From contig NZ_JAJCXB010000067.1 of assembly GCF_020564935.1 (NCBI RefSeq), positions 1 to 35,194 of the forward strand: 35,194 nt of DNA, written 5' to 3'. The first letter of the stretch is position 1, and every line of letters begins with the position of its first letter. Under the pieces are notes generated by a model. That model searched no databases. It was not told where the DNA came from and saw only the letters and a program-made list of their open reading frames with translations. The translations under genes and the position numbers were made by a program. Below, one piece after another: positions 7,619 to 17,135 of this stretch. The DNA comes from Streptomyces pinistramenti (lineage in GTDB: Bacteria > Actinomycetota > Actinomycetes > Streptomycetales > Streptomycetaceae).

Positions 7619-8230
7619 TCAGCGGACGAGCCCCCAGCGGAAGCCCAGGGCCACCGCGTGCGCCCGGTCGGATGCACCGAGTTTCTTGAAGAGGCGCCTG
7701 GCATGCGTCTTGACCGTGTCCTCGGACAGAAACAGCTCGCGCCCGATCTCGGCGTTCGAGCGGCCGTGGCTCATCCCCTCCAGCACCTGGATCTCACGGG
7801 CGGTGAGCGTCGGCGCCGCACCCATCTCGGCGGACCGCAGCCGGCGCGGGGCGAGCCGCCACGTCGGGTCGGCGAGCGCCTGGGTCACCGTCGCCCGCAG
7901 CTCGGCGCGCGAGGCGTCCTTGTGCAGATAGCCGCGGGCACCGGCGGCGACCGCGAGCGCGACACCGTCCAGATCCTCGGCCACCGTGAGCATGATGATC
8001 CGGGCGCCGGGGTCGGCGGACAGCAGCCGCCGCACGGTCTCGACGCCGCCGAGTCCGGGCATGCGGACATCCATCAGAATCAGATCCGAGCGATCGGCAC
8101 CCCAGCGGCGGAGGACTTCCTCGCCGTTGGCAGCCGTCGTCACACGCTCGACGCCGGGGACGGTCGCAACCGCCCGGCGGAGCGCTTCTCGGGCAAGCGG
8201 GGAGTCGTCGCAGACGAGGACGGAAGTCAT
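7619..8230 (-). CDS. bldM: Developmental response regulator BldM
   Basis: A 203-residue NarL/FixJ-type regulator, the length of S. coelicolor BldM. The receiver domain (1-120) holds the acidic pocket CDD at 7-9, the phosphorylation-site position Asp54 in LILMDVRMPG, and Lys104. The LuxR-type DNA-binding domain (about 140-200) has LTAREIQVLEGMSHGRSNAEIGRELFLSEDTVKTHARRLFKKL. No sensor kinase is adjacent, consistent with an orphan regulator. In Streptomyces, BldM acts in aerial hypha formation and, with WhiI, in sporulation. The frame is open to 8290, but ATG 8230 follows GGAGG by 6 bases and gives the known length. A sigma-BldN-type promoter lies upstream (8354-8381). Confidence 0.97.
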   Translation of the reverse strand: MTSVLVCDDSPLAREALRRAVATVPGVERVTTAANGEEVLRRWGADRSDLILMDVRMPGLGGVETVRRLLSADPGARIIMLTVAEDLDGVALAVAAGARGYLHKDASRAELRATVTQALADPTWRLAPRRLRSAEMGAAPTLTAREIQVLEGMSHGRSNAEIGRELFLSEDTVKTHARRLFKKLGASDRAHAVALGFRWGLVR

Positions 8231-8353
8231 GACCGTCCTCCGCAGCTGATGCGCGTCACCTTGAGCCTCCAGGCTGGTACGTATCGTCACCTGTGCGATT
8301 GACGGCCTCGGACACCTGCCCGAGGTCTACCTCTGTCAACCGCCTCCGCACAC

Positions 8354-8381
8354 TCAACGACGGTCACTCGAAAGAGTTACG
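8354..8381 (-). promoter_or_regulatory. Sigma-BldN-type promoter of bldM
   Basis: Read on the minus strand, CGTAAC (8381-8376) and CGTTGA (8359-8354) are separated by exactly 16 bases. This matches the promoter form I recall for the ECF sigma factor BldN, whose known target is bldM. Transcription would start near 8347, giving a leader of about 117 bases to the ATG at 8230. Confidence 0.85.
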
Positions 8382-8534
8382 GGTTCGACGACCGACTTCG
8401 GCACGCTGCGTGAGGGTCCGGATACACAGACGGAACAGCGGGCGGTCGCCACTCCGCGTGCACCCTATGCCCTATTTGGCCCTCTTTCTTCCATTTTCCT
8501 GCCAAGTGAGGCTAGATTCGCAATGAGTCATATT

Positions 8535-8559
8535 TACATCTACTTACACAGTAGATGTA
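8535..8559 (+). promoter_or_regulatory. AT-rich 9-bp dyad upstream of whiD
   Basis: A perfect 9-base inverted repeat, TACATCTAC (8535-8543) and GTAGATGTA (8551-8559), with spacer TTACACA, lies 49 bases before the whiD ATG. It sits in an AT-rich island that is striking in this genome. A possible -10 box TAGATT lies at 8513-8518, which would put the dyad in the 5' leader as an RNA hairpin. Alternatively it is a DNA operator. Confidence 0.5.
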
Positions 8560-8607
8560 CGGTCTTCAGCACCGAGCCGATACAGCATCGCTTCGAGGGG
8601 ACACGCA

Positions 8608-8940
8608 ATGGCAGATTTCTCCCGCCTCCCGGGCCCGAACGCAGACCTCTGGGACTGGCAGTTGCTCGCTGCCTGCCGCGGCGTGGACAGCTCACTGTTC
8701 TTCCACCCCGAGGGTGAGCGCGGAGCGGCCCGCAGCGCGCGTGAGACATCGGCGAAGGAGGTCTGCATGCGCTGCCCTGTGCGGGCCGAATGCGCGGCGC
8801 ACGCCCTGGCCGTCCGCGAGCCCTACGGGGTCTGGGGCGGCCTGACCGAGGACGAACGCGAGGAACTGATGGGCCGGGCCCGCCACCGGCTGATCCCCGC
8901 GACCACGCTGGCCGGCCACGCAGGCCCCGGCGGCGACTGA
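8608..8940 (+). CDS. whiD: WhiB-like Fe-S transcription regulator WhiD
   Basis: A 110-residue Wbl protein needed for spore maturation in Streptomyces. Four cysteines at 23, 53, 56 and 62 (C-x29-C-x2-C-x5-C) fit the ligands of a [4Fe-4S] cluster. The Wbl turn GVWGG is at 74-78, followed by a basic C-terminal region (RARHRLIP). Wbl proteins usually act with region 4 of the principal sigma factor. Start ATG follows GAGGGG at good spacing. It is transcribed away from bldM, and this whiD-bldM-sigma-guaB order is a known Streptomyces arrangement. Confidence 0.96.
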   Translation: MADFSRLPGPNADLWDWQLLAACRGVDSSLFFHPEGERGAARSARETSAKEVCMRCPVRAECAAHALAVREPYGVWGGLTEDEREELMGRARHRLIPATTLAGHAGPGGD

Positions 8941-9059
8941 CACCCAGGGAGCGCAAGAACTCTGGAGAAACGTTCCTGCACCTCGGCACGCGCGCCCGTT
9001 CCGCACCCACGGGCGGTGGCCTGTACGCGGTTTTCGCGGGTGGCCGGGCGACGTTCGGG

Positions 9060-9971
9060 TCAGCGCCCCGCGACGCTCACGAGCTGGTCGAGCATGGCGT
9101 CGACCGCGGGCACCCGGGCCAGGTCGGGCAGCGTGAGCGCGACGATCTCGCGGTGCACGGGAGGCTCAAGGCGCACCGCTTTGGCCCCCTTGGGGCGTAC
9201 CGATTCCACGGCGAGTTCGGGCAGCGCCGCCACCCCGAGGCCCGCGCCGACCAGGCCGATCACCGCGGGGTAGTCGTCGGTGGCGAAGTCGATGCGCGGG
9301 GTGAAGCCGGCGCTCTCGCAGACCTCCACCAGATGCCTGCGGCAACGGGGGCAGCCCGCGATCCACGGCTCGTCGGACAGGTCGGCGAAGCCCGCAGCGC
9401 CCGCCGCGGCCAGCCGGTGGCCCGTCGGCACCAGTCCGATCAGCCGGTCGGCGAGGATCGGCCTGACCACCAGGTCGTCCCACTCCGCCCCGGCCTCGGG
9501 GTCGGCGCCGCGTACCTCCGGATAGCGGAAGGCCAGCGCGATTTCGCAGTCGCCGTTGCGCAGCATCTCGATGGAGTGCGGCGGTTCGGCCTCCACCAGG
9601 GAGACGCGGGTGCGGGGGTGGGCCGCGCGCATCGCCCCCAGCGCGGCGGGCACCAGCGTCGAGCTGCCGGACGGGAACGACACCAGCCGCACCCGGCCGG
9701 CCCGCAGTCCGGCGATTGCGGCGATTTCCTCCTCGGCGGCGGTGAGCCCGGCCAGGATGCCGACGGCGTGCCGTACCAGCGCCTCGCCCGCCTGGGTCAG
9801 CCGCATCTCGCGGCCCGTGCGGACCAGCAGCGGGGTGCCTGCGGACTGTTCCAGGGCCTTCATCTGCTGGCTGACGGCCGGCTGGGTGCAGCCCAGTTCG
9901 CGTGCGGCGGCGGAGAAGGAGCCGGTGTGGGCGACCGCGCGCAGCACACGGAGATGACGAGCCTCGATCAT
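9060..9971 (-). CDS. LysR-family transcriptional regulator
   Basis: 303 residues, standard LTTR length. The N-terminal winged helix-turn-helix is clear (HLRVLRAVAHTGSFSAAARELGCTQPAVSQQMKALE, residues about 5-40), followed by the linker helix and a two-lobed effector-binding domain (RVRLVSFPSGSSTLVPAALGAMRAAHP onward). It is divergent from the MOSC gene with a 140-base gap, and convergent with whiD. It probably regulates itself or its divergent neighbour, but the ligand cannot be read from the sequence. The ATG has only a weak GAAGA ribosome site. Confidence 0.92.
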   Translation of the reverse strand: MIEARHLRVLRAVAHTGSFSAAARELGCTQPAVSQQMKALEQSAGTPLLVRTGREMRLTQAGEALVRHAVGILAGLTAAEEEIAAIAGLRAGRVRLVSFPSGSSTLVPAALGAMRAAHPRTRVSLVEAEPPHSIEMLRNGDCEIALAFRYPEVRGADPEAGAEWDDLVVRPILADRLIGLVPTGHRLAAAGAAGFADLSDEPWIAGCPRCRRHLVEVCESAGFTPRIDFATDDYPAVIGLVGAGLGVAALPELAVESVRPKGAKAVRLEPPVHREIVALTLPDLARVPAVDAMLDQLVSVAGR

Positions 9972-9973
9972 TC

Positions 9974-9996
9974 TTCAAGCATAAGCGCGTCTTGGA
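9974..9996. promoter_or_regulatory. Possible LysR-type operator
   Basis: TTCAAG (9974-9979) and CTTGGA (9991-9996) form an imperfect dyad (5 of 6) with an 11-base spacer, immediately upstream of the lysR start. LysR proteins often bind such interrupted dyads near their own promoters. Weak evidence. Confidence 0.3.
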
Positions 9997-10111
9997 GGGG
10001 CGGCGGAATTTCAGGCCACGGCTTTGAGTGGTCGCCTCCGGGGGTGCCGCCGTTCGGCCGCCGGGGCCGTGGGCGCGAGAGACTTCCGGCCTGCTCGTTT
10101 ACGTTGGCGGT

Positions 10112-10804
10112 ATGGATCCTCGGCACCGCAGGCAGCTGTTGACCGTGAACGTGGGGCGCCCGGCCCGTTCCGCGCACACCGACGCCGACGGCGGGCGCAC
10201 CGGCTTCGACAAGCGGCCCGTGGACGGTCCGGTGGCGGTGGCCGCGCCCGGCCCCAAGGGTCTGGCGGGCAGCGGGCTCGCGGGTGATTCGGTGGTCGAC
10301 ATCCGCCATCACGGCGGCGACGACCAGGCCGTGTACGCGTACGCCCGCGAAGACCTGGACGTCTGGCAGCGCGAGCTGGACCGCGAGCTGGCCAACGGAG
10401 CCTTCGGCGAGAACCTCACCACCTCGGGTGTGGAGGTCACCGGCGCGCGGATCGGCGAGCGCTGGCGGATCGGCCGGCAGGTGCTGCTGGAGGTGACCTC
10501 GCCGCGTATTCCGTGCCGGACGTTCCAGGGCCGGATGGAGTGGAGCGGCTGGATCAAGCGGTTCACGCAGGCGGGGGTGCCGGGTGCGTATCTGCGGGTG
10601 CTCGAACCGGGTGAGATCCGGGCGGGTGACTCCGTGGGGCTGGTGTTCCGGCCGGATCACGACATCACCGTGGGGCTGGTGTTCCGGGCGGTGACCACGC
10701 GCCGGGAGCTGCTGCCGCGGCTGCTGGACGCCGGGGACGCGCTGCATCCGGAGGCCCGGGTGCGGGCGCTGGCGTACATGGAGCGGCAGCGGAACGGGAG
10801 TTGA
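10112..10804 (+). CDS. MOSC domain protein, YiiM type
   Basis: 230 residues. A MOSC beta-barrel domain, as in molybdenum-cofactor sulfurases and YiiM, occupies about residues 10-165. It has GDSVVDIRHHGGDDQAVYAYA, GAFGENLTT and the conserved Cys135 in SPRIPCRTFQ. A C-terminal 3-alpha segment follows (VTTRRELLPRLLDAGDALHPEARVRALAYME). Family members use the Cys to carry sulfur or to bind the molybdenum cofactor, and YiiM/YcbX types are linked to N-hydroxylated base resistance. The ATG at 10112 was chosen because similarity starts just after it; the frame is open earlier. Confidence 0.88.
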   Translation: MDPRHRRQLLTVNVGRPARSAHTDADGGRTGFDKRPVDGPVAVAAPGPKGLAGSGLAGDSVVDIRHHGGDDQAVYAYAREDLDVWQRELDRELANGAFGENLTTSGVEVTGARIGERWRIGRQVLLEVTSPRIPCRTFQGRMEWSGWIKRFTQAGVPGAYLRVLEPGEIRAGDSVGLVFRPDHDITVGLVFRAVTTRRELLPRLLDAGDALHPEARVRALAYMERQRNGS

Positions 10805-10886
10805 GGGGCGGGTGCGGCGGTCTCGGCCGGCCGGGCGGCGGGGATGGGTGGGTTCATGTCATCCCCGCGGCGGATAGCGTGCCCGT

Positions 10887-11660
10887 ATGACGACTGCATT
10901 GATCACGGGAGCGACCGCGGGTATCGGGGCGGCGTTCGCCCGGCGGCTCGCGGGCAACGGCCACAACCTCGTGCTGGTGGCACGCGACGAGAAGCGGCTG
11001 CACGAGCAGGCGACCGAGCTGCACGACCTGCACGGCATCGAGGCGCAGGTGCTCAGCGCCGATCTGGCGACCGAGGAGGGCATCGCCGCCGTCGAGGCCC
11101 GGCTGGAGGACCGTCAGCACCCGGTGGACCTGCTGGTCAACAACGCGGGCTTCGGCAACAAGGGCGAGTACCTGGAAGTGCCGATGGCCGACGAGCTGAC
11201 GATGCTGAAGGTGCACTGCGAGGCGGTGCTGCGGCTGACCACGGCCGCGGTGCGCGGCATGCGGGACCGGCGGCGTGGCGCGGTCGTCAACGTCGCATCG
11301 GTCGCGGCGTTCGTGCCGCGCGGGACGTACGGGGCGAGCAAGGCGTGGGTGGTGCAGTTCACGCAGGGCGCGGCGCGCGATCTGGCCGGGAGCGGGGTGC
11401 GGCTGATGGCGCTGTGCCCGGGGTTCGTACGGACCGAGTTCCACCAGCGGGCGGGGATGGGCACGGACAGCATTCCCGGCTGGCTGTGGCTGGACGCGGA
11501 CAAGCTGGTGGACGCGGCGATGAAGGACCTCACCCGCGGCAAGTCGCTGTCCATCCCCGACCCGCGGTACAAGGCACTGATGGGCGCGGTGAAACTGGCG
11601 CCGCGTGGGCTGCTGGGCGGCGTCACGTCGCGTACGGGGCGGAAGTACGGGCCCCGTTAG
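10887..11660 (+). CDS. Short-chain dehydrogenase/reductase
   Basis: 257 residues, classical SDR. The cofactor motif TALITGATAGIGAAFARRLA is at the N-terminus, LLVNNAGFG in the middle, and the catalytic Ser in VNVASVAAFVP with YGASK (Tyr-x3-Lys) follows. The Arg after the first glycine motif (VLVARDEKR) suggests NADP(H) preference. The substrate is unknown. It resembles the DltE/YdfG-like group of predicted ketone or acyl reductases. It lies 82 bases after the MOSC gene on the same strand, so they may share a transcript. Confidence 0.9.
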   Translation: MTTALITGATAGIGAAFARRLAGNGHNLVLVARDEKRLHEQATELHDLHGIEAQVLSADLATEEGIAAVEARLEDRQHPVDLLVNNAGFGNKGEYLEVPMADELTMLKVHCEAVLRLTTAAVRGMRDRRRGAVVNVASVAAFVPRGTYGASKAWVVQFTQGAARDLAGSGVRLMALCPGFVRTEFHQRAGMGTDSIPGWLWLDADKLVDAAMKDLTRGKSLSIPDPRYKALMGAVKLAPRGLLGGVTSRTGRKYGPR

Positions 11661-11715
11661 GTCGGTTCCGGCGGAGCGCCGCGACGCCGCGGAGATCCGT
11701 CGGAAGCGCCCTCAA

Positions 11716-11746
11716 GGCGGTTGCGGCGGGCCTGGCCGCAACCGCC
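11716..11746. terminator. Bidirectional terminator, 12-bp stem
   Basis: A perfect 12-base inverted repeat (11716-11727 and 11735-11746) with a 7-base loop lies between the convergent SDR and DUF2264 genes, only 6 bases from the DUF2264 stop. Confidence 0.85.
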
Positions 11747-11752
11747 CGCCGC

Positions 11753-13630
11753 TCAGCGCACGGGGAACGGGATCTCGCCGGTCTCCCCGTCCGCCCAGGT
11801 CACGTGCAGCCGGCCGGGGGTGACGCGGACGGTGGCCAGGGTGTCGGCGGGGGCCGGGCCGGGGACGGCCGTCAGGGAGGCGAGGGCGTGGAAGAGGGTG
11901 CCCTCGGGTGCGTCGGTGACGGCGCCTTCCAGGACGGCGGTGCGGGCGTCGGGGCCGATGAGGGTGCTGCCCGCGGGGACGTCCTGGGGCGGTCCTTCGT
12001 AGCCCTGGACGGGATGGAGCTGGGCGGACGGGCCCTCGGCGGTGACCGCCCAGCCGGTCTGACGCACCCGGGTGCCGGGCTCGGCGCCGGTCACCAGGTG
12101 GGCGCGGAGTTCGGCGCGGCCGTGCACGAGGGTGGCGGAGTGGACCTGGACGCCGGGCAGCGGGGTGTCGTCGGCCTGGTGCGGGGTGTGCGACGAGGCG
12201 GCCCAGCCGGGGCCGTGTCCTGACGGGGTGACCGGGCCGCGGCGGGTGGGCCGGCCGTCGGCGAGCAGCGCGAAGTGGTTGTCGGTGAGCTGCGCGTCGC
12301 TGCCTGCGTCGTCGGCGGGCTCGGGGTGTGCCGGGCCGGTGCGGGTGGAGTAGGCGAAGCGCGCGTAGTAGGGGGCGAAGGTGGGGTGCAGGGCGCTGCT
12401 GCCGTGGTTGTGCAGGCGTACCAGGCCGTCGGCCGCGGTGGACTGGACGAGCAGACCGGTCGGGCCGAGCGGCAGGGCGAGGTCGGCGGTCTCGGCGGGC
12501 AGCGGCTCCTCGGTCGCGGTCCAGACCGGGTGGTCGGCGGGCAGCAGCAGGCCGGCGAATCCCTTGGACGCCCAGTACGGCGACGCGGGGCCCGAGTACA
12601 TCTGGATGAGCGGCGGGTACGGGCCGTACCAGCCGAGCGTCAGCAGCCCTTCGCTGCTGACGGCTCCCCGGTCGGCGAAGTGGCGCAGGGCGCCGGAGGT
12701 GATGCGGCGGGTGGTGCCGGGGGTGAGGGGGGTGTGTCCGGTGAGCGCGCCGATCCAGGGGGCGGCGGCCGCGGCGAACCGGTAGGTCAGGGAGCGCCCG
12801 AAGGGCAGGGGCGCGCCGTTGGTGTCGAAGAGGCGGGCGGCGTGCGTGAGGTGGTCGCGCAGCCGGGCGCCGTACGAGGCGAGCAGGGCGCGGTCGTCGG
12901 CGAGATGGGCGTGCAGCATGGGGTAGAAGTGCAGGGCCCAGCCGTTGTAGTGGTCGAAGGACCGGTTGGGGCCGTCGCTGTACCACCCGTCGCCCTGGTA
13001 CCACTCGTCGATCCGGGCCAGTGCCCGGTCGATGGCGGTGCGGGAGCGGTCCGTCTCGATGCCCGCACTGGCCAGGAATCCGCCGACGGTCAGGCCGAAG
13101 AGCCACCAGTTGTTGTCCATCGGCGAGGGGCCGAGCGCGGGCCGCAGCCAGTCGGCGACCCGCTCACGCACCTTCTCGTCGAGCCCGTCCCACAGCCAGC
13201 GGCGGGTCAGCCGCAGGCCCAGGGCGATGGACGCGGCCTCGACGTGGGCCTGGTTCACGGCGTCGAGCCGCGGCCAGGATTCCGGGTGTTCGGCCGTCAA
13301 CTGACCGTCGGGCACCGGGGATTCGGTTCCGGCGGCCAGGCCCTGTGCGTAGCGGTCGAGGAAGCCGTGCGGGTCGTGGCCGTCGGCGCCTGCGATCCGG
13401 AATGCGGCGAGCAGGAAGGTCCTGGCGAAACCTTCGAGCCCGTCCGAGCGGGTGCCGGAGAAGCTGGGGCGGCCGCCGGGCAGGAGCAGCAGTCCGTGGC
13501 GTGGCGTGGCATGGGCGAGCGCCGCTTGCAGCAGGCCGTCGGCGGTCGCTTCCCAGTGTGCGCGGGTCCAGCCGGTGTACGGGCTGAGCCCGCGGTCATC
13601 GGCGGGGAGCGGGAAGGGCAGCGGGGCCAT
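11753..13630 (-). CDS. DUF2264 domain-containing protein
   Basis: 625 residues from ATG 13630 (GAGAGG 5 bases upstream); the frame is open to 13717. The sequence matches the DUF2264 family. The first ~380 residues look like an alpha/alpha-toroid with many Trp/Tyr (SGTRSDGLEGFARTFLLAAFR, NNWWLFGLTVGGFLA, DEWYQGDGWYSDGPNRSFDHYNGWALHFYPMLHA, GRSLTYRFAAAAAPWIGAL). The rest is beta-rich. The overall layout resembles polysaccharide lyases or heparinase-like proteins, so a carbohydrate-active role is likely. No signal peptide is visible, which points to a cytosolic task on imported oligosaccharides. It diverges from a D-2-hydroxyacid dehydrogenase; the pair may handle an acidic sugar or its keto product. 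Activity is inference. Confidence 0.85.
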   Translation of the reverse strand: MAPLPFPLPADDRGLSPYTGWTRAHWEATADGLLQAALAHATPRHGLLLLPGGRPSFSGTRSDGLEGFARTFLLAAFRIAGADGHDPHGFLDRYAQGLAAGTESPVPDGQLTAEHPESWPRLDAVNQAHVEAASIALGLRLTRRWLWDGLDEKVRERVADWLRPALGPSPMDNNWWLFGLTVGGFLASAGIETDRSRTAIDRALARIDEWYQGDGWYSDGPNRSFDHYNGWALHFYPMLHAHLADDRALLASYGARLRDHLTHAARLFDTNGAPLPFGRSLTYRFAAAAAPWIGALTGHTPLTPGTTRRITSGALRHFADRGAVSSEGLLTLGWYGPYPPLIQMYSGPASPYWASKGFAGLLLPADHPVWTATEEPLPAETADLALPLGPTGLLVQSTAADGLVRLHNHGSSALHPTFAPYYARFAYSTRTGPAHPEPADDAGSDAQLTDNHFALLADGRPTRRGPVTPSGHGPGWAASSHTPHQADDTPLPGVQVHSATLVHGRAELRAHLVTGAEPGTRVRQTGWAVTAEGPSAQLHPVQGYEGPPQDVPAGSTLIGPDARTAVLEGAVTDAPEGTLFHALASLTAVPGPAPADTLATVRVTPGRLHVTWADGETGEIPFPVR

Positions 13631-13794
13631 GGCGACCTCTCTCACGAACGGGACGGGGGCGCACGCCGGAGCGTGGGCACGGTCCTTGACTCCTTCCCCG
13701 CGTGGTCCAAGGATCATGCCGTCAAGTGACCGCGAAGGAGCCCGTGTTCCGGATTACCGCGCCCGCCCGGCCACCATGAAGGAGCGTCCCTCCC
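13631..13794. promoter_or_regulatory. Divergent promoter region with imperfect dyad
   Basis: This 164-base gap separates the divergent DUF2264 and dehydrogenase genes. TCCTTG (13683-13688) and CAAGGA (13708-13713) form a 6-bp dyad with a 19-base spacer, nearly extended to 8 bp. It could be a shared operator. No promoter pair is clear. Confidence 0.35.
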
Positions 13795-14853
13795 ATGTCT
13801 CCCACCCCCGGTGTCAGCCCGGGTCCTGCGGCCGCGCCGGACACCCGGCCCGCCCTGCTGCTGTCCATGAGCCCCGGCACCGCCGAACGGCTGCTGGCGC
13901 CACGTCACCACGCACGGCTGGCGGCCCTCGCCCGCACCGATCCCCGGCTCGTCGCGTACGACCTGGCCGCTCCCGCGCCCGCGGTCGCCGCCGCGCTGGC
14001 CGAGGCCGAGGTGCTGCTGACCTGCTGGGACGCGCCGCCGCTGACCGGGCGGGTGCTGGAGCGCGCGCCCCGGCTGCGGGCCGTCGTGCACGCCGCGGGT
14101 TCCGTCAAACCCCATGTCACACCGGCCTGTTGGGAGCGCGGCATCGCCGTCGCGTCGGCGGCCGGGGCCAACGCGCTGCCGGTCGCGGAGTACACCCTGG
14201 CCGCGATCCTCCTCGCCAACAAGCGGGTGCTGCACGCGGCGCGGCGCTACCGGAGCCTGCGCACGGCGCACGACTGGCACGGCGAACTGGCCGCGGCGGG
14301 CAACTACCGCCGCACCGTCGGCGTCATCGGCGCCTCCCGCATCGGCCGCCGGGTCATCGAGCTGCTGCGCCCGTTCGACCTGCGGGTCCTGCTGCACGAT
14401 CCGCACGTGGACGCGGCACAGGCCGGGCGGCTCGGGGTACGTGCGGTGCCGCTCGACGCACTGTGCGCGGCCAGTGACGTGGTCACCGTGCACGCGCCCG
14501 AGCTGCCCGCCACCCGGCATCTGCTCGGCGCCGCGGAGCTGGCCCTGCTGCCGGACGGTGCGACGCTGGTCAACACCGCGCGCGGCTCCCTCGTCGACGG
14601 CGCTGCACTCGTCGCCGAGCTGCGCGACGGCCGGATCAGCGCGGTCCTGGACGTCACCGAACCCGAACTCCCGCCCCCGGACTCGCCGTTGTACGACCTG
14701 CCGAACGTGCTGCTGACCCCGCACGTCGCCGGATCGCTCGGCGGCGAGCTGCACCGGCTGGCCGACCACGCGCTGGACGAGCTGGAGCGCTACACCAAGG
14801 GCCTGCCGTTCGCCGGTCCCGTACGGGCGGCGGATCTCGGCCATTCGGCTTGA
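13795..14853 (+). CDS. D-2-hydroxyacid dehydrogenase, NAD-dependent
   Basis: 352 residues. The NAD-binding fold has GVIGASRIGRRVIELLRPF at about 176-194. The catalytic triad is present: Arg263 in NTARGSLVDG, Glu289 in DVTEPE, and His310 in LTPHVAGS. Members reduce 2-keto acids or oxidise D-2-hydroxy acids; the substrate is not evident. It has a short Pro/Ala-rich N-terminal extension of about 18 residues. AAGGAG lies 10 bases before the ATG. It is divergent from the DUF2264 gene, suggesting joint use in sugar-acid metabolism, and convergent with groEL1 across a strong terminator. Confidence 0.9.
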   Translation: MSPTPGVSPGPAAAPDTRPALLLSMSPGTAERLLAPRHHARLAALARTDPRLVAYDLAAPAPAVAAALAEAEVLLTCWDAPPLTGRVLERAPRLRAVVHAAGSVKPHVTPACWERGIAVASAAGANALPVAEYTLAAILLANKRVLHAARRYRSLRTAHDWHGELAAAGNYRRTVGVIGASRIGRRVIELLRPFDLRVLLHDPHVDAAQAGRLGVRAVPLDALCAASDVVTVHAPELPATRHLLGAAELALLPDGATLVNTARGSLVDGAALVAELRDGRISAVLDVTEPELPPPDSPLYDLPNVLLTPHVAGSLGGELHRLADHALDELERYTKGLPFAGPVRAADLGHSA

Positions 14854-14870
14854 GACGGGGCCCGCACACG

Positions 14871-14907
14871 CCGAGGCCCGGCCCCCGAGAAGGGGACCGG
14901 GCCTCGG
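14871..14907. terminator. Bidirectional terminator
   Basis: An 11-bp perfect outer stem (14871-14881 and 14897-14907) plus an inner CCCC/GGGG stem around GAGAA (with a C-A mismatch between) forms a long hairpin. It lies between the convergent dehydrogenase and groEL1. Confidence 0.88.
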
Positions 14908-14935
14908 TCGGGCACTGCCGGATCGGCGCTGCCGA

Positions 14936-16564
<1,629 letters not shown>

Positions 16565-16597
16565 GAGTTACGTGTCCTTAGTCGTACTCTCAACGAA

Positions 16598-16644
16598 CTG
16601 CGCCCCTGCCCCGGGTTGTTTAGACACGGGAACCAGGGGCGCAG
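16598..16644 (-). terminator. Hairpin between groES and groEL1 (attenuator or processing site)
   Basis: A perfect 11-base inverted repeat (16598-16608 and 16634-16644), with an inner CCCG/CGGG pairing, lies between the two operon genes. It may act as a partial terminator or as a 3' stabiliser for a groES-only RNA, adjusting the GroES:GroEL ratio. Confidence 0.6.
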
Positions 16645-16665
16645 ATCACAGCAATGCTGGGTGAC

Positions 16666-16974
16666 TTACTTCTCGACGATCGCGAGAACGTCGCGAGCCG
16701 AGAGGACGAGGTAGTCCTCGTTGTTGTACTTCACCTCGGTGCCGCCGTACTTGCTGTAGAGCACGACGTCGCCGACGGAAACGTCGAGCGGAAGACGGTT
16801 GCCGTCCTCGAAGCGGCCCGGACCGACGGCCAGGACGACGCCCTCCTGGGGCTTCTCCTTGGCAGTGTCCGGAATGACCAGGCCAGAGGCCGTGGTCTGC
16901 TCGGCGTCGAGCGGCTGGACCACAATGCGGTCCTCAAGCGGCTTGATGGCAACCTTGGTGCTGGCGGTCGTCAC
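16666..16974 (-). CDS. groES: Co-chaperonin GroES, 10 kDa
   Basis: Heptameric lid of the GroEL chamber. 102 residues. It contains VAIKPLEDRIVVQPLDAEQTTASGLVIPDTAKEKPQEGVV, covering the mobile loop, and ends with the typical VGDVVLYSKYGGTEVKYNNEDYLVLSARDVLAIVE. The start is a GTG, preceded by GGGGGAGG at 7 bases. It is the first gene of the groES-groEL1 operon. Confidence 0.97.
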   Translation of the reverse strand: MTTASTKVAIKPLEDRIVVQPLDAEQTTASGLVIPDTAKEKPQEGVVLAVGPGRFEDGNRLPLDVSVGDVVLYSKYGGTEVKYNNEDYLVLSARDVLAIVEK

Positions 16975-17074
16975 GATCCGACCTCCCCCTTCGGAGATCT
17001 CACGGGGTTAACTGTCTGAGGTGGCGACCAGGTGGATCCGTCGTCGCGGGTGCCGGATCAGCCCATCGCCGTGT

Positions 17075-17101
17075 TTAGCACTCCCCTGCGGAGAGTGCCA
17101 A
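17075..17101. promoter_or_regulatory. CIRCE operator, promoter-proximal to groES
   Basis: TTAGCACTC (17075-17083), a 9-base spacer, then GAGTGCCAA (17093-17101). It differs from the consensus inverted repeat by one base. It is the binding site of the heat-shock repressor HrcA. Confidence 0.95.
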
Positions 17102-17106
17102 CGCCG

Positions 17107-17135
17107 ACACTATGACGCAGTTAGCACTCGGTCAA
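17107..17135 (-). promoter_or_regulatory. groES-groEL1 promoter
   Basis: On the minus strand, TTGACC (17135-17130) and TAGTGT (17112-17107) are 17 bases apart, a good vegetative (HrdB-type) promoter. The -35 lies inside the second CIRCE and the start point falls at the edge of the first, so HrcA binding would block it. Confidence 0.8.

Noticed and set aside
8231..8607. BldD operator upstream of bldM
   Set aside because: Expected from knowledge of the regulon, but no stretch matched the pseudo-palindrome I remember well enough to call.
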